Of a stretch of 64,000 bases of DNA, positions 56,063 through 62,858 are shown piece after piece. Under the pieces are notes generated by a model that saw only the letters and a program-made list of their open reading frames with translations, was not told the origin of the DNA and made no database searches. Every line of letters begins with the position of its first letter. The stretch's first letter is position 1. The translations under genes were made by a program, and so were the position numbers. Where the stretch lies: positions 1-64,000 of the forward strand of contig JAUSND010000003.1 of assembly GCA_030646295.1 (NCBI GenBank). Direction: 5' to 3'. Origin of the DNA: Moraxellaceae bacterium (GTDB taxonomy: Bacteria > Pseudomonadota > Gammaproteobacteria > Pseudomonadales > Moraxellaceae).

Positions 56063-56682
56063 CAGGCGTATCCAAAAAACTGTTTTTGCAACGCGTGGGT
56101 AATGCGCACGCCCACCACGGCCAGCGACGGGGTGGCATCGCCCAGAAAATCCTTTATCTGTGTCATTTCCAGACCGGCATAGCCGCAGGGATTGATGCGG
56201 GTAAACGGCTCCAGATCCATGTTCACGTTAAGCGACAGGCCGTGATAAGCGCAGCCCTTGCGTATGCGCAGGCCCAGCGAGGCAATCTTCTTGCCGTTCA
56301 CGTACACGCCATGCGCCTCGCGGTTGGCCACGGCGGGAATGCCCATGTCCTGCAGCACGCTCACTACGGCGTCCTCGATTTTTTCCACAAAGGCACGCGG
56401 GCCCAGGTTAAGGCGCTTGAGGTCGAACAGGCAGTAGGCGGTAAGCTGGCCGGGGCCGTGATACGTCACCTGCCCGCCACGGTCGGACTGCACCAGCGGA
56501 ATGTCGCCGGCAGCCAGTACGTGCTCCTGCTTGCCGGCCTGCCCCAGCGTGAAGACGGGGGTGTGCTCCAGCAGCCAGAGTTCATCGTTGGTATCGGCGT
56601 TGCGGCGGTCGGTGAAGGCGCGCATGGCCTCCCATGTGGGCTGGTAGTCGACGATGCCAAGGGGGCGAATGAGTAGGGTCAT
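56062..56682 (-). CDS. lipB: Octanoyltransferase
   Basis: 206 aa. Moves octanoyl from ACP to lipoyl domains. [17 protein letters not shown] is the family signature, K132 in [10 protein letters not shown] and catalytic Cys166 in RINPCGYAG complete the dyad. Length typical. It precedes DUF2784 and is separated from ybeD by a lipoprotein gene, whereas in E. coli ybeD and lipB are neighbours. Confidence 0.96.
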   Translation of the reverse strand: MTLLIRPLGIVDYQPTWEAMRAFTDRRNADTNDELWLLEHTPVFTLGQAGKQEHVLAAGDIPLVQSDRGGQVTYHGPGQLTAYCLFDLKRLNLGPRAFVEKIEDAVVSVLQDMGIPAVANREAHGVYVNGKKIASLGLRIRKGCAYHGLSLNVNMDLEPFTRINPCGYAGLEMTQIKDFLGDATPSLAVVGVRITHALQKQFFGYA

Positions 56683-56710
56683 GGGCTGGATGGTACTTGG
56701 CTGGCGCGCA

Positions 56711-56744
56711 TAAAAAAACCGGCAGGTGGGTGCCGGTTTTTTTA
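56711..56744. terminator. Intrinsic terminator after the lipoprotein gene
   Basis: A-run, CCGGCA, loop, TGCCGG, T-run. On the reverse strand it terminates the 56761 gene and isolates lipB, which then needs its own promoter. Confidence 0.9.
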
Positions 56745-56760
56745 TGCCTGCTAACTAGGG

Positions 56761-57807
56761 TCAGGGTGCGGGATAGAAGTGCGTGAGCATGCCAGTGGCG
56801 GTCAGGTTCTGGGTGGTGCCGGTAATGGCGGTCAGCTCGGTGCTGCTGACATCAAACCATATGTAGCTTGAACCCTTGTTGACCGTAATACCGCTGCAGG
56901 CAGGGAGGGCGCCACCGCACTGGAAGGCATATTTGTCGTTTTCGATCATGAGGCTTTGCACGGTGGTATCACCAGCGTCCAGAGTGAACTTGACGTAGGT
57001 GGTGCCGTTACCAGCGCTGGTGGACGTGAACTGGTAGTAGTTCGGGATGGCGTTGCTGGTTGCCTCCAGTGTGAATCCACAGAAGTCCGAAGGGTTGTTG
57101 CTGAACAGCAGTTTGTCGTCACCCGCCGTGCAGGTGGAGGTGCTGGTGGCCGTGGGCAGGGCTGCACCAGAGGCAAAGTTGGTCAGTGCGGTATCCAGAT
57201 CAATGCCGGCATCGGTCAGGGCCGCTTTCAGCGCTTCCAGCAGGTCATCGTAAGCGTTGCCGTTGACGGGCGAGAATGTCTGGGTGAGCGGATTGAAGTT
57301 GGCGGGCAGGGTGTAGCCGGCGCTCTGCATGGCGGCAATCAGCTGGCTGATGGCATTGGCGATCAGGCTGGACAGCTCCTGCACGCCGGCACTGTTAAGC
57401 GCATTGAACCAGGTGCTGTCGAGCGTGGCGCCGGTGGCCTTTGCCAGTGCCAGGCTGGTGAGGGGTGTCAGGTTGCTGGTGATGCTGGCACCGCTGCCGG
57501 AGACCAGTGAGTAAAGGTCCTGGGTGTTGCCGGTGCCGCCATTAAGGCGAACGGCGCAGGGCAGGTTGGCGGTAGGTACCTGTATGGTCCAGCTGCCGTT
57601 GCTGCCGGTGCTGGCGCTACCGGTCCAAGAGTTCATGCAGCGCAGGGCCACGGTGCCATCCACAATGGGAGCGCCAGTGGCGGCCGTGCCGGAAACAGAG
57701 GTTGTGGTCGCCGCAGTATCGCTGTCGCTGCCGCAGGCGCTCAGCAACAGAGTGCTGCTGATGAGCAGTGTGCCGGCAAGCCCGGTGCGGATGTCATGAA
57801 GAGTCAT
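56761..57807 (-). CDS. Putative lipoprotein, unknown function
   Basis: 348 aa from ATG 57807. Lipobox LLSAC (Cys21) followed by GSDSDTAAT, an export-prone spacer. A carboxypeptidase-like beta domain start (VSGTAATGAPIVDGTV) then a helical middle and a beta-rich C-terminus with Cys pairs (CTAGDD, DFCGF, FQCGG, PACSG). Low-complexity Thr/Ser runs suggest a surface protein. It is inserted between ybeD and lipB. Confidence 0.7.
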   Translation of the reverse strand: MTLHDIRTGLAGTLLISSTLLLSACGSDSDTAATTTSVSGTAATGAPIVDGTVALRCMNSWTGSASTGSNGSWTIQVPTANLPCAVRLNGGTGNTQDLYSLVSGSGASITSNLTPLTSLALAKATGATLDSTWFNALNSAGVQELSSLIANAISQLIAAMQSAGYTLPANFNPLTQTFSPVNGNAYDDLLEALKAALTDAGIDLDTALTNFASGAALPTATSTSTCTAGDDKLLFSNNPSDFCGFTLEATSNAIPNYYQFTSTSAGNGTTYVKFTLDAGDTTVQSLMIENDKYAFQCGGALPACSGITVNKGSSYIWFDVSSTELTAITGTTQNLTATGMLTHFYPAP

Positions 57808-57892
57808 TGCGGTCCCTCGATACGTGATTGTGCGAAAACGGATGGCGCAGATGCGCACAGTGCACAGAAGTATCGAGGGGGAGTGAAGGTGA

Positions 57893-57919
57893 AACCATCC
57901 CGCGATTGGGGGGATGGTT
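57893..57919. repeat. 9-bp inverted repeat after ybeD
   Basis: AACCATCCC (57893-57901) and GGGATGGTT (57911-57919). It lies between ybeD and the lipoprotein gene on the reverse strand, with no T-run; a weak terminator or an operator of the lipoprotein gene. Confidence 0.5.
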
Positions 57920-57941
57920 CAGCCAGTTCTGCGATGAGCGG

Positions 57942-58229
57942 TTATAAAACCATCCTGATGTGTTCGCAGGCCGCAAAGTCGGCATACATGCCGTTGATCT
58001 GCTCCTTGCAGGTGACATACACGGTCACGGAGACAGACACATACTTGCCGCCGGACGAAGGCCGCTCGCTCATGTTGGCGGGGTCAAACTCCGGCACATG
58101 GCGCAGCACGATATTGGCGATGACCTCGCGCATGGGGTGCTGTGCCTCGCCCATGATCTTGAGCGGGTAGTGCATGGGGAATTCCCACAGTGCTTCATTC
58201 TGGATGTCGGTGGGGCGAAAGGTGCTCAT
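57942..58229 (-). CDS. ybeD: DUF493 family protein YbeD
   Basis: 95 aa. ALWEFPMHYPLKIMGEAQ at the start and SSGGKYVSVSVTVYVT then HIRMVL at the end match E. coli YbeD along its length. It has an ACT-like fold. In E. coli it lies beside lipB. The ATG at 58229 has no clear Shine-Dalgarno; upstream in-frame codons are not family-like. Confidence 0.9.
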   Translation of the reverse strand: MSTFRPTDIQNEALWEFPMHYPLKIMGEAQHPMREVIANIVLRHVPEFDPANMSERPSSGGKYVSVSVTVYVTCKEQINGMYADFAACEHIRMVL

Positions 58230-58492
58230 GGGCGTGTACCGTGACTGTTCTGGCGGATCTTGGCCTGTCTGAAGGCAATATGAGGGCGCCCCCCCTGTTC
58301 TGCAAGTGGGTGTGGAGGGCACCTGTGGTGGCGTAATTGTCCCCTATTTGGTGCGTGTATGGGGCATGATGGCCGTTGTGCTGCCTTTGGGTGCGAATTC
58401 TGGCACTGGTTATGTGGTTTTGACGGTGCTGCAGCCTTGTAGATGGCTTGTACAGGCGGGTTTGCGATGGCAGATATGGTGATGGCGCTGTC

Positions 58493-58508
58493 TGGCACAG
58501 CCATTGCA
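58493..58508 (+). promoter_or_regulatory. Sigma-54 promoter of nasT
   Basis: TGGCACAGCCATTGCA has GG-N10-GC in the right spacing and matches the -24/-12 consensus closely. It is 93 nt before the nasT ATG. The remaining part of 58230-58600 contains no gene or repeat that I can support. Confidence 0.75.
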
Positions 58509-58600
58509 GATGTCTTTGCATATATATGGCGGTTGCCCCGGGGCAATGGCCGTTGGGTGTATTGGCCGGCACATGGCATGAAGAGCCCAGGAAGTGTGAC

Positions 58601-59173
58601 ATGCTGAAAGTATTGCTGGTGAACGACACCAGAAAACAGGTCGGAAAACTGCGGGAGTCGCTGATTGCCGCCGGTTGCAGTGTGGAGGAAGTTTCGCAGG
58701 CGCTGTTCATTCCGCGTCAGGTGGATGCCCTGCAGCCCGATCTGGTGATTATTGATACCGACTCCCCCTCGCGTGACGTGCTGGAGCAGATCTGCGTGGT
58801 TACGCAGGATGCCCCACGCCCCATTGTGATGGTGAGTGACGACAGCCAGCCGGCCGCCATCAAGGCGGCCATCAGTGCCGGCGTGTCTGCTTATGTAGTA
58901 GAGGGAATTGACAAGGGCCGTCTGGCCGCCGTGCTCACCGTGGCACAGGCGCGCTTTGAGGCAGACCAGTCGCTCAAGGAGCAGGTAAAGGTAGCGGAAG
59001 GCAAGCTGAACGAGCGCAAGGACATCGAACGCGCCAAAGGCATGCTGATGAAGCTGCGCGGCCTGAATGAGGCTGATGCGTACCACGCCATGCGCAAGAT
59101 GGCGATGGACCAGAATGTGCGCATTTCCGATGTGGCCGCCAAACTGCTCTCGGTCAACGATTTATTGTCCTGA
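58601..59173 (+). CDS. nasT: ANTAR-domain response regulator NasT
   Basis: 190 aa from ATG 58601 (AGGAAG 6 nt upstream). The N-terminal receiver-like domain lacks the full acidic pocket but keeps LVIIDTDSPSRDV. The C-terminal ANTAR domain (about 125-185) has ERAKGMLMKLRGLNEADAYHAMRKMAMDQNVRISDVA split in two. NasT binds leader RNA and prevents termination upstream of nitrate assimilation genes; it is normally held by the nitrate sensor NasS. No nasS is adjacent here. Confidence 0.9.
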   Translation: MLKVLLVNDTRKQVGKLRESLIAAGCSVEEVSQALFIPRQVDALQPDLVIIDTDSPSRDVLEQICVVTQDAPRPIVMVSDDSQPAAIKAAISAGVSAYVVEGIDKGRLAAVLTVAQARFEADQSLKEQVKVAEGKLNERKDIERAKGMLMKLRGLNEADAYHAMRKMAMDQNVRISDVAAKLLSVNDLLS

Positions 59174-59199
59174 TTTATCCCTTTCCGGCCTTCCTCGAT

Positions 59200-59230
59200 T
59201 CGGCGCCCTCATACGGCGCCGTCTTTTTTT
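59200..59230 (+). terminator. Intrinsic terminator after nasT
   Basis: CGGCGCC (59201-59207), short loop, GGCGCCG and a T-run. It separates nasT from the nitrate operon, which has its own promoter. Confidence 0.88.
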
Positions 59231-59421
59231 GTGGCACACCTTGCGCAAATGACGGGCATGCTGCGCACATTTGCGGAACCAGAATGGCGCAAGCCTGCAC
59301 CACGAAATACATGAAAACAGCGCATGCACGGCGCGATTAATGAGTAGGTGTAATCGCGAGTGCCGGTGCATTTGAAAAAAACCTCTTTTAAAACAGTGTC
59401 TTTTGCGTGTTGCCAAAAAGT

Positions 59422-59437
59422 TGGCACGCTCAATGCA
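59422..59437 (+). promoter_or_regulatory. Sigma-54 promoter of the nrt operon
   Basis: TGGCACGCTCAATGCA has GG-N10-GC and matches the -24/-12 consensus well. Transcription would begin near 59449, giving a leader of about 205 nt. NtrC-type control under nitrogen limitation is likely. Confidence 0.82.
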
Positions 59438-59486
59438 ATATCTCTTTCAGCAAGTCTGGGTGCTCCAGCGTTGGAAACGGCTTGCG

Positions 59487-59605
59487 AATGTCGGGAGACA
59501 TTGACCTGTGTTGTGTTGCCCTGTGCTACAGGGCATTTGAATCCGGTGAAATACCCAAGTGGACAATGGCGTCCTGCGGAGAAATCTGCAGACGTCATTT
59601 TTTTT
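59487..59605 (+). promoter_or_regulatory. Leader RNA with two hairpins and an intrinsic terminator
   Basis: AATGTC/GACATT (59487-59502) and TGCCCTGT/ACAGGGCA (59517-59535) are hairpins. A 14-bp stem (59566-59598, one bulged C, GAAA loop) is followed by eight T's (59598-59605), an intrinsic terminator about 49 nt before the nrtA ATG. Such a terminator in front of an operon is the expected target of NasT antitermination. I found only one weak hexaloop (AGCGTT at 59467-59472) that meets the ANTAR A1/G4 rule. Confidence 0.7.
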
Positions 59606-59653
59606 GGCTCGGGGTTTTCACAGGCAGTGAAGACCAGCAAAACGAGGTGCATG

Positions 59654-60949
59654 ATGGCTGAGCGCGATGAAATGAAAGAAACAGTGTCGGCAACGGGCCC
59701 GGAAACAGAGGTCGGTGTTGATCGTCGCCAGTTTCTCAAAGGCACGATGCTGGCAGGAGCTGCCGGCTTGATGGGGGGAATGTCCATGTCACTGTCATCC
59801 ACTGCCTGGGCAGCAGGTTCGGACAAGCCGGAAAAAACCGAGGTAAACGTCGGTTTCATTCCGCTGACCGACTGCGCACCAGTTGTTATTGCTGCGGTGC
59901 TGGGCTTTGACAAGAAATACGGCATCAAGATCAATGTCAGCAAGGAGGCCTCGTGGGCCGGTGTGCGTGACAAGCTGGGCAATGGCGAGCTGGATGCCGC
60001 CCACGTGCTGTACGGCCTGATTTATGGCGTGCACCTGGGCATTGGCGGTCCCAAGAAAGACATGGCCGTGCTGATGACACTTAACCAGAATGGCCAGGCC
60101 ATCACGCTGTCCAACCAGTTGAAGGAAAAAGGCGTCACTGACGGCAAGTCACTCAAGAAACTGATTGATACCGACAAGCGCGAATACACGTTTGCGCAGA
60201 CTTTCCCCACCGGTACCCACGCCATGTGGCTGTACTACTGGCTGGCGGCCAATGGCATCGACCCCATGCGTGATGTGAAAACCATTGTGGTGCCACCACC
60301 ACAGATGGTGGCCAACATGCGCGTTGGCAACATGGATGGTTTCTGTGTGGGTGAGCCGTGGGGTGCACGTGCCATTTTTGACAACATCGGCTTTACCGCC
60401 ACCACCACGCAGGCCATCTGGCCAGATCACCCGGAAAAAGTGCTGGGTTGCACCGGCGAATTCGTGAAGAAATATCCGAATACGTCACGTGCGCTGATCA
60501 TGGCGGTGATGGATGCCGCCCGTTACATCGATGATGTGAAGAACCGTCCACAGGTGGCCAAGCTGATTGCCGGCAAGTCCTATGTCAATGCACCCGAAGA
60601 CGTGATCAAGGAACGTTTTCTGGGTAACTACGACAACGGCATCGGCAAGAAGTGGAAGGATGCCAACCCGATGCAGTTCTATGACGGTGGCAAGATCGGC
60701 TTTCCGTATTACTCCGATGGCATGTGGTTCCTCACCCAGCACAAGCGCTGGGGCATGCTCAAGACCGATCCGGATTATCTGGGCGTGGCCAAACAGATCA
60801 ACCAGGTCGAGCTTTACAAGCAGGCGGCAACGCAACTCAAGGTCCCTGTCCCGTCATCACCGATGCGCGCCAGCACGTTGATCGACGGCAAGGTGTGGGA
60901 TGGCTCCAATCCTGCAGCTTACGCGGCAGGTTTTGCCATCAAGATGTAA
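59654..60949 (+). CDS. nrtA: Nitrate ABC transporter substrate-binding protein (NrtA-like)
   Basis: 431 aa. Tat signal (DRRQFLKGTMLAGAAGLMGG) followed by a CmpA/NrtA-type binding protein with VNVGFIPLTDCAPVVIAA and DGFCVGEPWGARAIF. It is exported, so it is not the cytoplasmic sensor NasS. ATG 59654 is preferred to 59651 because GAGG is 6 nt upstream. NrtA binds nitrate or nitrite; bicarbonate or cyanate are alternatives, but nasT nearby supports nitrate. Confidence 0.9.
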   Translation: MAERDEMKETVSATGPETEVGVDRRQFLKGTMLAGAAGLMGGMSMSLSSTAWAAGSDKPEKTEVNVGFIPLTDCAPVVIAAVLGFDKKYGIKINVSKEASWAGVRDKLGNGELDAAHVLYGLIYGVHLGIGGPKKDMAVLMTLNQNGQAITLSNQLKEKGVTDGKSLKKLIDTDKREYTFAQTFPTGTHAMWLYYWLAANGIDPMRDVKTIVVPPPQMVANMRVGNMDGFCVGEPWGARAIFDNIGFTATTTQAIWPDHPEKVLGCTGEFVKKYPNTSRALIMAVMDAARYIDDVKNRPQVAKLIAGKSYVNAPEDVIKERFLGNYDNGIGKKWKDANPMQFYDGGKIGFPYYSDGMWFLTQHKRWGMLKTDPDYLGVAKQINQVELYKQAATQLKVPVPSSPMRASTLIDGKVWDGSNPAAYAAGFAIKM

Positions 60950-60955
60950 GCCACC

Positions 60956-61025
60956 GTCACGTCACCCTGTGGTGACGTGACCTTTCCAAAGTCTGTACAA
61001 CCCCGTTGCTCTTTCGGGAGCAACG
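60956..61025 (+). repeat. Two tandem hairpins between nrtA and nrtB
   Basis: Perfect 11-bp stem at 60956-60966/60971-60981 with loop CTGT, then 8-bp stem 61004-61011/61018-61025. Neither has a T-run. Such hairpins often protect the upstream message and raise binding-protein output relative to the membrane components. Confidence 0.75.
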
Positions 61026-61072
61026 CGGCCCCTTGCTGCCCGAAAACGCTGATGGCGTGAAAGGAGAACGAG

Positions 61073-61933
61073 ATGACGGCAATCGTTTCTGAACTGGAAA
61101 AACCGGCGGCCAAAGTGGCGCCATCCCGCGTGGACAAGGCACGCAACTGGCTTGCCGGCGTTGCCTGGGGCACCGTGATTGCCCGTACGGCAGCACCGCT
61201 GCTGGGTGTCTCCATGTTTGTATTTATCTGGGCGGTGGTCAGCTACTACCGTGTTGACCTGCCCGGCCCGATGGCCACGTGGGAAGCAGCAAAAACGCTG
61301 TTTGCCGATCCCTTCTACCAGAATGGTCCGAACGATCAGGGCATTGGCTGGAACATCCTGCGCTCGCTGGGGCGTGTCGGTCTCGGGTTTGGCATGGCCG
61401 CCGCCATCGGCATTCCGTTCGGCTTCATGCTCGGTCGCTTTCGCTTTCTGAACGACATGGCCTCGCCGATCATTTCGCTGCTGCGTCCGGTGTCGCCACT
61501 GGCCTGGCTACCAATCGGCCTGCTGGTGTTCAAGGCGGCAGAGCCGGCTTCCATCTGGGTGATTTTCATCTCCAGCATCTGGCCCATCATCATCAATACC
61601 GCCGTGGGCGTATCGCAGGTGCCGCAGGATTACCTGAACGTGGCGCGCGTGCTCAACCTGTCGGAATGGAAAGTGTTCACCAAAATCCTGTTCCCGTCGG
61701 TACTGCCCTATCTGCTGACCGGTATCCGTCTCTCGATCGGTGTGGCATGGCTGGTGATTGTGGCCGCCGAGATGCTCACCGGTGGCGTTGGCCTGGGCTT
61801 TTGGGTGTGGGATGAGTGGAACAACCTTAATGTGGCACACATCATCATCGCGATTTTTGTGGTGGGTATTGTCGGGCTTCTGCTGGAGCAGATGCTGATC
61901 CTGGTGGCCAAGCGTTTCACCTACGAAAACTGA
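61073..61933 (+). CDS. nrtB: Nitrate ABC transporter permease (NrtB-like)
   Basis: 286 aa, about six membrane helices. The EAA-loop region is LNVARVLNLSEWKVFTKILFPSVLP, and the C-terminal GVAWLVIVAAEMLTGGVGLGFWVWDEWN segment is typical of NrtB/CynB permeases. AAAGGAG precedes the ATG. It works with the NrtA-like binding protein and the ATPase downstream. Confidence 0.93.
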   Translation: MTAIVSELEKPAAKVAPSRVDKARNWLAGVAWGTVIARTAAPLLGVSMFVFIWAVVSYYRVDLPGPMATWEAAKTLFADPFYQNGPNDQGIGWNILRSLGRVGLGFGMAAAIGIPFGFMLGRFRFLNDMASPIISLLRPVSPLAWLPIGLLVFKAAEPASIWVIFISSIWPIIINTAVGVSQVPQDYLNVARVLNLSEWKVFTKILFPSVLPYLLTGIRLSIGVAWLVIVAAEMLTGGVGLGFWVWDEWNNLNVAHIIIAIFVVGIVGLLLEQMLILVAKRFTYEN

Positions 61934-61947
61934 GTGGGAGCATTGTC

Positions 61948-62742
61948 ATGAAAAAGATCGTTTCCATTGAAAATGCCGGCATGAGCTTCAAGACCAAGAA
62001 GGGCATGTTCACCGCGCTGCGCGATATTGATCTGGCCATTGCTGAAGGGGAGTTTGTCTCGCTGATCGGTCACTCCGGTTGCGGCAAGTCCACGCTGCTT
62101 AACCTGATTGCCGGTCTTACGCTGCCAACCTCTGGCGTGCTGCTGTGCAACAACCGCGAAATTGCCGGGCCGGGCCCGGAGCGTGCGGTGGTGTTCCAGC
62201 ACCACTCGCTGCTGCCATGGCTGAGCTGCTTCGAGAATGTGCATCTGGCCGTGGAGCGTGTGTTTGGTGTGTCCGAGAGCAAGGCCCAACTGAAAGAGCG
62301 TACCGAAAAGGCGCTGACACTGGTTGGCCTGTCGCATGCCATGAGGAAAATGCCGGGTGAAATTTCCGGCGGCATGAAACAGCGTGTGGGTATTGCCCGT
62401 GCACTGGCCATGGAGCCGCGCATCCTGCTGATGGACGAGCCGTTTGGTGCACTGGATGCACTCACCCGCGCACACCTGCAGGACGAGCTCATGAAGATTG
62501 TGGCGGCAACCGGTTCTACCGTGGTCATGGTGACACATGATGTGGACGAGGCAGTGCTGCTGTCTGACCGCATCGTGATGATGACCAACGGCCCTGCCGC
62601 CACCATCGGCGAGATTCTTGACGTCAATCTGGAGCGTCCGCGTGATCGCATGGCGCTCGCCAGCAACAGTGATTATCACCACTGTCGTTCCGAAGTCCTG
62701 AAGTTCCTCTACCAGGGGCAGCGGCACCCGTCAGCTGCCTGA
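61948..62742 (+). CDS. nrtD: Nitrate ABC transporter ATP-binding protein (NrtD-like)
   Basis: 264 aa. Walker A GHSGCGKST, signature SGGMKQRVGIARAL, Walker B LLMDEPFGALDALT. Length matches the single-domain NrtD type; there is no NrtC-like regulatory substrate-binding extension, so nitrite/nitrate inhibition of uptake by that route is not expected. It starts 14 nt after nrtB. Confidence 0.93.
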   Translation: MKKIVSIENAGMSFKTKKGMFTALRDIDLAIAEGEFVSLIGHSGCGKSTLLNLIAGLTLPTSGVLLCNNREIAGPGPERAVVFQHHSLLPWLSCFENVHLAVERVFGVSESKAQLKERTEKALTLVGLSHAMRKMPGEISGGMKQRVGIARALAMEPRILLMDEPFGALDALTRAHLQDELMKIVAATGSTVVMVTHDVDEAVLLSDRIVMMTNGPAATIGEILDVNLERPRDRMALASNSDYHHCRSEVLKFLYQGQRHPSAA

Positions 62743-62764
62743 TTCAAGCGGGGTTTGCTTTTCT

Positions 62765-62784
62765 GGCGATGCATTTGCATCGCC
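62765..62784 (+). repeat. Hairpin between nrtD and porin gene
   Basis: GGCGATGCA-TT-TGCATCGCC; 9-bp perfect symmetry, no T-run. A third intra-operon hairpin of the kind seen after nrtA. Confidence 0.6.
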
Positions 62785-62858
62785 ACGGGCCCGGCTTGCC
62801 CGAACAAAAAGTCGTGCGTATCACACAGGTGATTTCACAAGGGAAAAGGGGTGTTGTG

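Noticed and set aside
59464-59475. Full two-hairpin ANTAR motif in the nrt leader
   Set aside because: Only one hexaloop with A1 and G4 (TCC-AGCGTT-GGA) was found and its stem is three pairs; not enough to annotate.
60956-61025. Intrinsic terminators inside the nitrate operon
   Set aside because: Neither hairpin is followed by a T-run, and nrtB and nrtD must be expressed with nrtA.
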